Assembly: GCF_019112545.1 (NCBI RefSeq)
Contig: NW_025064892.1
Span: 62,001 to 126,000, forward strand
Source: Guyanagaster necrorhizus
Taxonomy: Eukaryota > Basidiomycota > Agaricomycetes > Agaricales > Physalacriaceae
DNA length: 64,000 nt
Reading direction: 5' to 3'
Of this stretch, positions 1-12,465 are shown piece by piece. The translations under genes were made by a program, and so were the position numbers. Each line of letters begins with the position of its first letter. Position 1 is the first letter of the stretch. The notes beneath the pieces were generated by a model. It saw nothing but the letters and a program-made list of their open reading frames with translations. It was not told the DNA's origin and made no database searches.

Positions 1-93
1 AGTCCCTTCACGCCGCTCGCCAACAATCCCAACAAGCATCTGTGTCTGAAACGCCATCTCAAGCGCCAACGCGCTGGCGTTTCTGGTAGCCAT
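1..93 (-). CDS. Possible partial coding exon running off the left edge
   Basis: An open frame on the minus strand starts at an ATG at 93 and is still open at the window edge (31 codons, beginning MATRNASALALEM). It lies 112 bp downstream of the PEX11 stop on the same strand. An alternative is an internal exon preceded by an acceptor near 105. No family is recognisable in this short piece, and it could be a chance frame. Confidence 0.2.
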   Translation of the reverse strand, partial: MATRNASALALEMAFQTQMLVGIVGERREGT

Positions 94-204
94 CAGACCC
101 CCCAGCTCATGTGATAGTCACACAAAACATAATATCTAATTAGAACACATACCAGGAATATACGCAAGGGAAACAAAAATAGATACCGCAGCATAGACGG
201 GACC

Positions 205-1604
205 CTATAGTGTCACCGACAACGTCTTCGCTAGTGAATTCTTGTGCCGATCAAATAGCTTTGCAGAGCTGCGGATAGGCAGTCAAGACATGGATGATAT
301 TCATTGCTGAGACAAACACCTACCTCAGGATCGCCGCCATGAGACCCGTAAATGTCTTCACTGGCTCTCGCCCACGTTTGAAATTGAATAAATCATATGC
401 TACATAGGAATGAATGGTCAATGTCCACCACCAAATGCTCACCCTCTACTCACAGACGAAGATCAAATCCATTGCCAACTTGGCTCTCGTAATCTGCAGC
501 CAATAATCCTGCTTCTGCAACCTCTCCAGCTCCTTCTCATCAATCTTCGATATTTTGGGTTTTGATTTCGCAGTAGCACCTGACATGGATTCCTTGTATA
601 GACGCGACTCCACTACACTTATAATATCAGTGTTGTGAAACACGACAAGGGAGTAAAAAGCACCGACCTTCAGACTGCAATCCCCCAATCATCTGACGCT
701 CCACCCCATTCTCGACCAGCCCCACCAACGTGGAAAGGAGCCAACACCAATCGGCAAATTTTCCAGCACGTTCCCCTGTGCGTTTGCCTAGAAGACCTAC
801 AAGGGAAAGCGCATACATGTCGTCGGCGAACGCGTTCACAAGTTCAAGTAGTACTGGAGGCGGCGCATGCAGGACGGCATGCAGGAGTGGTCGGGAAGAC
901 TTTGCATTCGAAGATGAAGCAGAGAAGGGAACAGGAGCTGAATTTTGGGTCATTATCGCCGTCAGCGGGGACAACCAGTTGAAGAGAAGGAGCATCTTTC
1001 TATGGCATAAGTCAGTTGTGATATTTAGGAAGTAGACACACGCCGTACATACCTTGAGAAAGAAAAGCCGGATACTGTGGACTCTAGGCGCTTGACAAGA
1101 CCTTGTTCCCATGGTGAGCGCGTCCTATTCCTCATTAATCTTCCTGTGAAAGATCTATGGAAATAGAGATACATCCGGATTGAGTACTGGATTAATTTCT
1201 GAAGGGACACAGTTAGGGAAGGCAATACAACCAAGCAGCGAATACCGTACAAATGCTTTGTCCCGACCATTGCTCGTTAGTACCATCTCCCTCCATATAT
1301 CTTCCCGCAAAATCCTCTTCTCGGCCTCCTTCATCTTGTCGCTGTCGTCGTCCACGTAGTCCATGTCCACCTCGGGCTTTCCGTCCTCTTGTTGTTTCTC
1401 CTCGGTCTTCTCAGTGTATATACTGTTTCCGTATATGTGGTGCGATGACGATGACACAGCGGACGTCCGTGGGGTGCGTGGTGGGTGGGAGGAGAGCGGA
1501 TTCATGGTGAACGATGCACTGGTATCATAGACGGACGAATAAAACTGGCCGTCGTCGTCGGTATCGTGTGAAGGTGAAGGTGAAGGGAAGGATATTGAAG
1601 ACAT
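205..1604 (-). CDS. PEX11: Peroxisomal membrane protein of the PEX11 family
   Basis: This protein promotes elongation and division of peroxisomes from within the peroxisomal membrane. Six exons join cleanly: 1604-1251, 1198-1053, 999-664, 617-454, 399-324 and 268-205. They encode 379 aa with every intron GT...AG. About 90 residues of Ser/acidic N-terminus precede the family signature, which is formed across the first splice (GRDKAF, then KLIQYSIRMYLYFHR). Hydrophobic stretches follow. The C-terminal part reads SYDLFNFKRGREPVKTF, then SAKLFDRH, typical of fungal PEX11C-like proteins. Family membership is clear; the exact paralogue is less certain. The nearest gene to the right, a dynein light chain, is divergent and starts 346 bp away. 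Confidence 0.85.
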
Positions 1605-1950
1605 GTTGATTGGATATGGATCGCTACCTCAGGCTTTGCAGCGGACGTCGACAGAGGGTAGCTTGAACGGCCAGTGACTACGTTGCGCGTGGTGGCGCCA
1701 GACCATGAAACTCGGGAATGGCACGTGCTGGCCAAATAGGAAACAACTCGAAACTGTAGCGCCTTGCGTCCCGTCGACAGAATAAAAATAAGGAAAACTG
1801 GCGAGCTGCAAGACGATTTCCACAAATATAACAAGCAACAATTTCGCCCTTGGAGCCCAGAAAGAAAATAAAAGCTGCCCTCGGTGGCAGAGGATGCTGC
1901 CAAATACCAACCAAACAAACGCGTCACACTTTCTTGTCGAGTCCACGATT

Positions 1951-2520
1951 ATGGTGAACCCGGCTGGTCTGCGCTCTCCTCCAATGCCACGTTCCGAGGT
2001 ATCCTCACCTCGACCAAAGTTCGACGCGGAGCTCTTGAAGGCTTACATGAAGAAATTAATGTCAACAACCCTCCATGCTGCTGTCTGGCCGGAGCCGCGG
2101 GAACGGGACCGGGTCAAAGCCTGGATGAAGGAAATAGGAGAGCGCGTAAAGGAACGCATGGTCGAAATACAGAAAACAGGATTGTGAGCGACTCTCACGC
2201 GCGACACATGTGGTACCCAATAACGCAACGCGTTTCCAGCAAGTATATCGTGTTAACACAGATCAATGAAAATCTGGGCCAGGGTGGTCGGTGAGGCTCT
2301 CCATCCGTGGATATTGAGCCTGGCACTGATTCAGTTTGACAATAGAGCGGACATGGTATGCCACTGGGAAGATTCGGACGTTGTCGCACAAGAGGTATTT
2401 TCGAATGTACGTCCGCCTTATCGCGATCGACCGCTGCAATATTTCGTACGACTCATCGGATGCCCTTATCAGGATTCAGTCATTTGTATCTGTATAGCGT
2501 TCGCAGTACGCACCGTCTGA
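1951..2520 (+). CDS. Tctex-type dynein light chain
   Basis: This is a small cytoplasmic dynein light chain that would sit on the dynein intermediate chain and link cargo. Four exons (1951-2183, 2240-2290, 2346-2406, 2473-2520) give 130 aa. The N-terminal part contains a helix ending KEIGERVKERMVEIQ. The second half gives FKYIVLTQINENLGQGGR, then ADMVCHWEDSD, and a terminal hydrophobic strand DSVICICIAFAVRT. This matches the Tctex-1 fold of two helices followed by beta strands ending in a buried C-terminal strand. The ATG at 1951 is preferred; an in-frame ATG at 1894 would add 19 residues with no family resemblance. The normal family length is about 110-140 aa. Confidence 0.85.
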
Positions 2521-2602
2521 TTTCTCCGTGTATGGTCTTTGGTTTTCCCGTTTCCTTCATCATACCCATTCACCGACTCAATGTCATTGTTTTCCGATGA
2601 TA

Positions 2603-2623
2603 CCCCCCCCCCCCCCCCCCCCC
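2603..2623 (+). repeat. 21-nt poly-C homopolymer
   Basis: An uninterrupted run of 21 cytosines lies 82 bp after the stop codon of the dynein light-chain gene. It is the longest homopolymer seen in the window. It may be a real simple repeat or partly a sequencing/assembly length artefact. Confidence 0.9.
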
Positions 2624-5600
2624 GGCCTATTCAATGTACCGCATATATGGTAGGCCGGAACCAACAACGCGACTCACGTTAACTGTATCTTTCGAAACCT
2701 TTTCTCACCACCAGTATTTTGCCATCATCATCAAAACATCTTCACCGCTAAATCTTTCATCTTCTCCCGCAAATTGCCCTACAATACATTGTCGCCGTTC
2801 TTTCGAAGATCAGAAGTCACCGCGATCTTTCCGATGAAATGAGTTATTTGTGTCGTCTCTGAACCCACGAATGACAGCTTCAGTTCACACCAGGATCAAA
2901 CCAATCAGGATGCCTATTGACATCTGATCCTCATCCTGCGACATCATCCAAGCTCGTACGGGCATGCGCTACTGTTGCGAATACTCCCGATCGGCCGATT
3001 TTTCTTTGCCTGCCATGAAATGCCTGAAAGGCGCTCTCACGATCGTTGTGTCGTTCATTTAGGTTCACAATTCTTGGTTATCGACCGCGGTTGTTTTACG
3101 TGTTCCATCTCGTGTTGATTGGCCCGGCAAAGGAGATACTCCTCCATCTTCAATGGTCTTGAACCCTGAGCTGCTCGTTTGACACCTTGCATCTCTAGTT
3201 GTTCAGGGGTCTCGTGGTGCTGCTGTGATGATTCCCCTTCTTTTTCTCACTCACTCTTGTGCTGTGATAAACAAAGAAGCCCATACTAATCGTCTGATTT
3301 CACAAAAGAGGCAAAAACGCCTTTATCGGAAGAGTTCCAGATGGAAAGTCCCTCCTGGATTCCTGTCGTTGGGCTCTTGTGATGCAGTGAATGCGAACAG
3401 GACAGATTTCAATCACTACATTGAATGGCGGAATCAGAATTATTATGCATAGTTCTCGTTGAAGGAATATAGGTTATTCTAGGATTCGGCGTTCATATTG
3501 CTCGTGCCCGCACACTATCATACGTGAGTAAATCGTCTGTCATCACATGTCGTCTCTGCTAAGTACTGTCGTTATACTAGCGTTGAACTAGCGCGGATAA
3601 GAAGCACAGCCACTGAGGCTTCATTTTAACAAGGTTCCGGTCGTAACTCCCGAGTCTTGGGTTCTTTTTGGTGCTCTAGATTGAGGTAGGGTTTCGAAGT
3701 GGGATTTGGAGGATCACCATGATCAGATCAGATACGCAAAACCCGCAGAGACGAGGACGTCCCCATACAGATCGGGTAACGCAATTACTCGGCCCTCGCG
3801 AGGTGGAAAACATAATCATTTTGAGAATTGCTAAGTCTTTCCGTAACCCCGAAACGATGTAGATCCGGACGCGAACCAAGCAAGTCCCACGTACGACTCG
3901 ATCCCATCATGTTAACTTTGTTGAACATATTTTCGTTTCATCGTTTCACTTATCGCAATTAACGAACCGGCGGTTGCTGTTTTCATCATCTCGATTCGAT
4001 ATGACAGCGCATCGTAAATCCAAGCAATTTCGGAATGGCTGTGGACCGTTACGTGACAGTGTGGCCGAGCATGTATAGCCTGTATGGCGGTATCATCATC
4101 ACAGCAGGTGCTTTTAGAGTTGCGACTGCTGGCGGTGGCAATTGGCAAATTTCGAGCTGTAGCAAATGATTCGTAGACTGCACATGATCCCATCCCGCAT
4201 GGAATCGACCGAGGTCATGCGTATACGTATCCCTCCTAATTTCATCAGAAGGATATGTCACCTCGTCTGAGTGCGCATGCATTGTCATCCCTTGCGGAGG
4301 TATCACTTATGTATCGGCCATCGGGGAACACTGATGTGACTTGGGTCAAGTTGATTTATTTCAAATGTAGAGTATTCACAATGTCAGATTCTGAATGGTC
4401 ATAGTAAACTGTTATGGGTTTAACGTTGAAATGAATGGAACGAAACAAGCATTCAGTTGAGTCGAGATCATCATGTTAAATGGTGAAGCATTATTCCGGA
4501 AGTTGACATCTCATTTATATGTTCCGTGAAGACACTCGCATTCATCCATCTAGTCACCAGGTTGAACGAGTCGGGGCGGAGTATGAGATTCTGTGCTCGT
4601 GATGATGATTGCGTTGGCCATCACCCGAAGACTTGTCCGTCAGGCAGAACGATAGGCAATGTTGAGAATTTGTTGAATTGCTGCCCTATTGCCGCCGCAG
4701 AGGACGCAGACCAAGTGCGAGGAGATAAGGTATCTAGGTGAATTCGATGGAGCGAAAATCGGTTGACTCGGAAGTGAGCAAAACTTTTCTGAATATTTTG
4801 GTACGTGGGGCCCACCGTTATGGAAGGAAGGATATCAACCCTTGGCTTAGTGCATCTTTTCACATATGCTCGAGCTGGTTTCGGACTCAGAAAGGTACGC
4901 CAAATGGACTCAACGGGCTACGTGCGTATACTTACTGCTGCCAGGTAATGAATTAATAATGAATTTCCGTAGTGAGATTCTGATGTTACAAGTGCTGCGC
5001 TTTCCTTGGTGCGCTTCCGGCCCTGCTGGGGGGCCAAGATTTCGTGAAAGATTCAAGGAAGACAGCTGGGAAGCAATCATTTGGAAGGCGGTGGCTGTAC
5101 AGACTGTTTATCCCTCATAAGGTTGCCGGGCCGATGAGAGCTCTGGACTTCTTGTCTTCCGTCCCCTCTTCCAGGTACGGCTTCGCGAACGATCTGCGAA
5201 CCGCCTTCGCCGTTCTTCGTTGTTGTAAATTATGATTTGAACGCCGGAAGACGCGCAGCAACGCGTCCAATCAGTGGAGAAATTCAAGTCTCTCCTCGTC
5301 GAAATCGATTAGCATCGATATCCAACCTTGAAAACATTTTACGTCTTGGAAAAGATCTCATAGTCCTAATGAGAAACTAGGATAGTCGGCTGTGGTGGAG
5401 TCAGTAACCGGTTATTGACGATCTAAGGCCTGAAAGATTGTGTCAGGTCAGCACCGACCTATGTACGCTGAACGGCTGCAAGGTCTAAAGTAACAATTTC
5501 AGGGTTTCGATACTTGAATAATTTCTGCACAACCCTTGTCGAAATTGGATATGCTCGACCAACATGAAATATTTGGCATGTTCGCAAATATATCCCGACG

Positions 5601-8382
5601 GACCACTCTGAGTTACCTCTGTTTGACAGGCGCACAGGAGCATCAGTACTTCAGGCAGCACAGATCGGTGGAGGTATATTAGTGACAACAATTTCCAACT
5701 GGCATTATGCCATTGGTTCTGATGAGGGCCAAATGGAATGCAGCGTTACATAAATGCAACATAACCCACCATCCCGCGAACCTCAGAGTGTTTCCATATC
5801 AATTATCGCGAGAAATCTATTCCACCGAGCGAATTCCCAGACTTCCATCTTTCTAGAGGCTTACTGAAGATGCGAACACATATGCAGAACAATTTTGCTC
5901 ATCTACAACCCCACGTCGACCGTGATAAATTACTAAGGTCCCCGATCTTCTGACATGCATCTAGACCAGCAAGAGGCTTTTTCCTTGAACAATTCAATGG
6001 AACCTGATTACCATCAGAGTTCCCCCATTGCCTCATCACAACCCTGAACTCTGGTCAATTTGAGATGGCGCATTCTTACCAATCCTCGTGTCCCTAGGGT
6101 CTTGCTCGAATCGGCTGCCGTGCGAGAATGAAATCCCCAGCAGTGTGCCAAAAATGCAGGGATCATAATCCTATTGTCACTTTATCTTGAAATCAGCATT
6201 TCAAGGGAGTGTGCAAGAGGTCCGAGCCTTTTCAGGCGCAGTCTACCGAAAGGAATGCGACTCGGACGTGAACATGTATATCCCGGCGCTCATGTTCCAT
6301 CGGAAGCTAATGTTCTATACTTGTAATAAGACATCCTTGGATGTCGGATAGGCGTATTTTTATAGATGAAGACTGGGCGTTCTAGTCGTGAATTATGAAT
6401 GACCAGGGTACGTTTTCAGCAAATCGACACTGTACAGAGGCAGCCAGTCGGCTGGTACCAACAGTTGCCGCTGCCTTTTGCCAGGTAAGTGACTGCACGC
6501 TGTACTTGGACTACGCGGCTAAAGATGTCAGCGTATCCAGAAGTAGGCGTGTATTAATGGTAGCATCTACCTCCGGATGAAGTGCCGGTATCAGAAATGC
6601 TTACTACTACCTGCTGGCAAAAGGGTCGCTTCTCAGGGTTTTCTCTGCCACCACTAGCTTGTCTTAAAATTGCTTGCCTCCTCTCCGACTTTTGAATATC
6701 CGTTTTGAGTTTTTCAAGTCGACTTTGGATGATACCGCATTTTTAATAATTTCGGCCAGGATTCATTTTGTCGATTCTGTAAGCTTATCTTCGCTTAATC
6801 AACTGCGGAATTTCAGGCCCAGACGCATAAATTATCAGCCTCTTCGGGGTCATATTGATTCAGACGTGGCGATACTACAAAGACTATGGCAAAGATCGAT
6901 GGTATATGCGCATATTTATAGGTTTTGATGCTGCCATGAACCGCGTGTAACGGATTAATTCTCAACGTAGATCGCGGTTTTATTGTAAGCATTATCTCAT
7001 CTCCACGGCATGGGATCTAAAATAGAGGTAGCTTATTGAGCTGCACACCACAGCGTTGCATATCGCAGTTGCTCGATCACTTCTTGCATATTTCTTTATG
7101 CTCTAGTCTTCTTCCTGGGCTTATAGCAAATCTCATTAGTTTCTGTTAGCTGATTTCGAAGAAACAGTGGATTTCTTGGATGTATATTCAGCGTGAATGG
7201 GGGGGTATTGATCAGCCCAAGACTTACGGCAATCCACCAGCTTCATGGTCGCAGACAATGTCATCATTTGCATTGTTCTATTCTTGTTAGTGCTGGTTGC
7301 TGCCTGATTGAGCTTCGATATTCTAGGACACAGCTGTTCCTTCTGTAGAGAATCTACTTCCGTGAGTTTCAATATAAGCAGGGAAGGTTTTTGACGATAC
7401 AAATTTAACAGTTCGTCCGAATGGACATTGGATACTGGGAGCCTTGGTTAGTACCGCTTTCCAATCTGCCAATCCCTTTCTAACATCATCTCAGGCTTTA
7501 TGTTCAACTGGCACATTTGGTGAATAGGACGTTACAGTTTATTTTCATTACACACTAATCAGTTGATTTGTATAACCGACTGGAATTGGTAAGTAGATAG
7601 AAGGTCAACATAGTGGCGTGTGTCGCCAATCCGCCCTCAAAGCAGATAGTATGATCACTTTCAGCCCTTGAGTTCAGTAACTAACAAGTTTATAGATATC
7701 TGGGGCTGTACTGTATGGGTTGGCCATATTTTCTGATACGGTGACACCGCATATTACTGGTGGATATTTTCCCTGTCGAGGTCTGACTTTCGACAGTAAG
7801 AACCAATTTAAAGAGTATATGGCGTCGACCGTTGACTGAAAATTTGACGTTTAGGACGAAGAATGTACTGAAACGCCTACGAATGTATACCGCTGCTCGA
7901 GGTTTGTTGGTTACTATAGCGGAGACGATCTGCTTTATACTTCATGTCGTACAACCCGGTCAGCTACGATGGTGAAGTTTTGGATCGGATATATAGTGAA
8001 TGCCGCTTCTAACGGCGGTTCAAGGGTGTTGATACATTGGAATATAGCAGGAATCTGCGTGGTTACAACCAGTTGGTGTTTCTGTCATTTGCTGCATGTA
8101 CTACCTCTAACTAATATTTTCTATTTGCTACAGTTGCCCTGTGAGCTGACTACTGTAACAAATTAATAGAGAAAAACTGATTGAGTTGCCCAGGCTGAAC
8201 GCGAGAGGGCCACTGAGGGAGAAAATGAATGAAGAGATATCAGATGTGGCGTCGCAGTTGGAGCTCTCTTGCTGATTCATAGTGTAGTATGGGCCTAAAA
8301 TGACGTCTGAATGATGACATCAGTCTGCCACCGAATGTCCTCATCGGGAAATACAGTCATCACCTTCCTCTCCTTCACCACC
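2624..8382. other. Gene-poor stretch of about 5.8 kb
   Basis: No open frame here exceeds about 100 codons, and none forms a recognisable domain when neighbouring frames are joined across plausible introns. I looked for transposase, reverse transcriptase and integrase motifs, for terminal repeats and for tRNA B-box signals, and found none I would defend. Base composition looks similar to introns elsewhere in the window. It is the largest gap in an otherwise compact region, and may hold old decayed mobile DNA or a non-coding transcript. Confidence 0.6.
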
Positions 8383-10613
8383 ATGCCCTCATCTGCGACT
8401 GGCGTCGTCGACGCCTTCAAGAGTAGGACTCTTTCTTGCTTCTCTTGATGTACTGCATGACGAACGACATTCTAGACCTCATCCGACATGGAAAGCATCA
8501 CCACCACCAGCAAGCTCGAAACGACGAAACTCCAGCCCCAGTATCACAACGCGCTCCTTCCCAGAACGAACAGCAACATAAAGCGCCCGAGAAGCGCCAC
8601 GTAGAAAAGGAGAACGCTGGAGTAGCGCACCGTGAGGCAGCCCAGATCATTGTCCAAGAAGAACGAGAGGCGAAGGCCCAAATACCGACGTACAAGGGTC
8701 TTGAGAACTTCCAGCTCATCGAGAAGATGGGAGAGTGCGTCTGAATTTCCGTTGACCCATCTTGTATTCTCATGTACTCCGCAGTGGTGCCTTTTCAAAT
8801 GTCTACAAGGCCATCGACCTGACGACTCAGAAGAGCGTAGCCGGTATGTGTATTGTGTCCGATTAGCTCAAGTTGCCGACGGAATTCCACAGTGAAGGTG
8901 GTTAGAAAGTATGAGCTTACCGCGTCTCAGGTTAGTGCATGCTTTCTGCTTTTCGTCTCTCTTGTGTCCCCCATCTTTCTTCCCAACTGACTTTTATCTA
9001 CTACGCGTGGGTTTACTCCATCGATTAGAATGGAGATAAACACCTCAACCCGAAATTCAAGAAGAAGCCTCGCGTAACAGAGGTGCCGTTGTTCAAACTC
9101 TTCTGTGTTCGTCTCTTATATTCCTAAATCCTGACCCTTTTTCTACCAGCGTGCGAACATCTTGAAGGGTACGTGTCTAACCATCAGGAGCGGATAGTAC
9201 TCATCGAAATCGAAGAGGTCCAAATTATGCGTCAAACACATCATCCTGCCATAGTCAAGCTACTGTCTTTTTCCGAATCGCCTGAACACTATTTTCTTGT
9301 CCTTGAACGTAAGACATGTTCTCAGCTGAATTGAATTTTTGATACAAGCAGAAATTAGTGATGGAGGGTGGCGAGCTTTTCCATCAAATCGTCAAATTAA
9401 CCTACTTTTCCGAAAATTTGTCGCGGCACATCATCTTGCAGGTTGCTCAGGGCATTCGATATCTGCACGAAGAGCGCGGAGTTGTCCATCGTGACATTAA
9501 GCCAGAAAATTTGCTATTCGAACGAATCCCGATACTACCCTCCAAGCAGTCAGTTCACCGGCCTTACGATGAGGAGAAAGAGGACGAGGGTGAATTTATA
9601 CCTGGAGTAGGCGGAGGTGGAATTGGACGGGTCAAAATTGCCGACTTTGGTCTAAGCAAAGTTGTCTGGAACGAAGAGACGATGACGCCTTGCGGCACAG
9701 TCGGCTATACTGCGCCGGAGATCGTCAAAGATGAAAGATACAGCAAAAGTGTCGATATGTGGGCTCTGGGTTGCGTTTTGTACACGCTGCTGTGCGGATT
9801 TCCGCCCTTCTATGATGAGAGCATCAGTGTCTTGACGGAGAAGGTGGCGAGAGGTTATTACACATTTTTGAGCCCGTGGTGGGATGACATTAGCGGTAGT
9901 GGTCAGTCTTCCGGTACTTCATCAGAGCATATCCTCATGGCCTTCTCATAGCCAAAGATCTTATTCAACACCTTCTCTGCGTTGATCCCGCTCAACGTTA
10001 TACGATTGACGAATTCCTTGCTCATCCTTGGTGTAATGCTGCTCCAGCTCCACCACCACCTCCTACGCCGTTCATCTACAACAATCCTCCTTTATTGGCG
10101 CCGCTCGACTCTCCGTTACTGTCTGCTGCTCGTGGAGGCCGTGTAGAAGGTCGCAGTCCCGGCTTAGCCACTCTTAAAGAGGCTTTCGACATCACTTACG
10201 CTGTTCATCGCATGGAAGAGGAAGGAGCACATCGGCGGAAATACAAGGGTCGAGGCGGAGCAGGGGCACGCGGATTCTTGCAGGGGCTCAACGAAGACGA
10301 TGAAGAAGAAGAAGAAGAAGAATACGAAGAGGATATTGGTACTGGTTGGCACATCAGAGCTTCACCTACTATAGCGACCGGCAGCGCACAACGGACCGGC
10401 AACGTTTCCGCTGCTGTACCATTATCTACCAGCTCGAAAGCACGACGGGCAGGGCCTAGAATGTTTGAGCTTGATATGGATAGCGCGACATTGTTAGGAC
10501 GAAGACACAAACGGGGTGCTGTCCCGGGTAGTCCGTTGGCTGGCGAGCTCTTCAACAACGGTTCGTTACGGCAAGAAGCAATCGTGGATCCTGGAAGCCC
10601 CATGCAGATTTGA
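8383..10613 (+). CDS. RCK2: Ser/Thr protein kinase of the CAMK group, RCK2/Srk1-like
   Basis: The kinase is predicted to act downstream of a stress MAP kinase, as RCK2 and Srk1 do. Nine exons (8383-8422, 8476-8734, 8785-8843, 8893-8930, 9029-9082, 9150-9168, 9216-9308, 9359-9901, 9952-10613) encode 588 aa. The kinase domain starts after about 90 residues. Visible motifs are the glycine loop ending DGAFSNVYKA, the VKVVRKYE lysine, the catalytic loop VVHRDIKPENLLF, the DFGLSK magnesium-binding motif and the GTVGYTAPEI activation segment. An acidic insert typical of fungal RCK kinases follows the catalytic loop. The long C-terminal tail contains a poly-Glu run and FDITYAVHRMEEE. The exon of only 19 nt (9150-9168) is needed to keep RANILKEVQIM intact. 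Confidence 0.9.
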
Positions 10614-12465
10614 TACCTTTATTCGCTATCAATGCCCCCACCGATTCATCCTTTCATGATCTCGGTGAATGGATACTGCCATTCGTAGGTCGTAACTGGT
10701 GGTACCGTTATACCCGATATTACTCCCTGATCCATCGCTTGTTTCGAGTCCTCATACGACCCCCTTGCATTTTTCTTTCAAGGACATCATCCCCCGCACA
10801 TCACGCATATATAAGTTTGTAAACACCCACATATAGCATGTATGTATGTATTGTGACTTTTGCACATAGGTAGGATATTGTATTCCAATAATGCATATAC
10901 ACACGTACAATTGTGGTCTGTCACCGCTCTCGGATATTTATAATGTCATGCAAGCAATACACTACGAATTCTGATTCATTTTTACAATACATCTCACTTG
11001 AATACGGAGGAAGACGGAGACGTGATCTGACTTTAAACATGAAGGAAACGGGAGATTTGCGTTGATAGGCTGATGAAGGTGCCTACATTCCTTCTTCACG
11101 AAATCACTCCGGTCCTACTTCACTTCGAGCCATTGGACTATTGAGTTTACGGTTGCACACTACTCGGTGGAATTAAAGACTCCGCTCCCATACCTTGTCT
11201 AATAACCATGAAACCCATAAAATGGGGAAGAAGAGACAATTCCTATTTCGCAATCGTTGGAGTAGGAGGAATAGGATCTCTGCTGCGAAGGAAAGAATAA
11301 TATTAATATTGTCATGGGGCCATACGGTGAGACGCAGAAGGTGAGAATAAAGGAGGAGGAATCATTACATGGCGGCACGTAATCTGAACATTGTACAACC
11401 CGAAGGCACTTGGTCGGCAGGCAAACAATGCGCCTTTGCTCCATGAACGCCAAACTGACGCCGTCCTGTTCTTTGGATGGGGAATTGCCCTTCGATTGTC
11501 GATCAGACTTGTTCCAAAGAAAGGGCGAATGTGTAATGTACTTTACTGGTCCCGACGCGAAGTTAAGGCGGAGGAAAGAATCGCATTCTTCCGAGGTGTT
11601 TGTTTAACCTTTGGGATAAACCTGGCAGGTTTGCCGTGGGGTCGGCCGGATGTGCTTGCATGTGTGATTGGTGCAGTTTCGGGGTGCTTCACAAATAGCA
11701 CCTTATCGTCCATACTTAGCACTTGTGGTCCAGTTTCATTCGAGGCCAGAGCTGCGGGGGATTGTTCATGCGTAGTGTGGCATAATGCACCGACTCTGGC
11801 GGTTCTAACGGTGAGGTGAGGTTCCCGTAGTCACAAGCTTGGTGCCTGCATCGCGAGCGGTTCTAGCCGCTTGCCGTCGATCGAGAAGAAGACGATCGTA
11901 CGAATCACCGTCGAGTCTGCATAGGAATTACTACTACTTATCCATCACGAACGTGCCGGTTATACATTGCTCCTCGCCCTAATGGAGTGAGAAAAACAGT
12001 GATATAAATGAGTTGATGTCCAGACATACTCACAGCATATGTACCAATGGAGCGGATTAAAATACCTTTTCGTAGCAGCCAGGATCCAGAGTTAGCAGCT
12101 GTATCGTTAAGGCTCGAGAGGGTGATCCGCGGGACACCAGTCCAAAGAGGTAAAAACGCGTATGTACTTACCCTTCACCCGGCCGTTAAAGCACGGAAAG
12201 AACATGAATCCAAGTAGACTTAACTGTGATCTCGGGGCCAGCAACGACAAATTTATGGAGATGACTTGAGAGAGCGCCGCGGAGTTGGATCGACGCCCCG
12301 CAGTTGTACGGAGGATTGCCAAGGTCGCATCGTGTGACCGTACGCGGGTTTTCATTCCTTTTCAATTAATAATGCGATTGACCCTGAATTGCTGAGTACC
12401 AAAATGAGGAAAACCATTATAATGAGCCCCCTCCCCCCCACCCCTAAACTCATAAATCCAAGGGA
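10614..12465. other. Intergenic region without a supported gene
   Basis: This is the 3' flank of the kinase and the 3' flank of the F-box gene. The longest plus-strand frame (11391-11819, 142 codons) shows no domain and no compatible splice partners. I see nothing else I can support. Confidence 0.5.

Noticed and set aside
11391..11819. 142-codon plus-strand frame as a gene
   Set aside because: No domain, no splice partners and no promoter features; a frame of this length can occur by chance.
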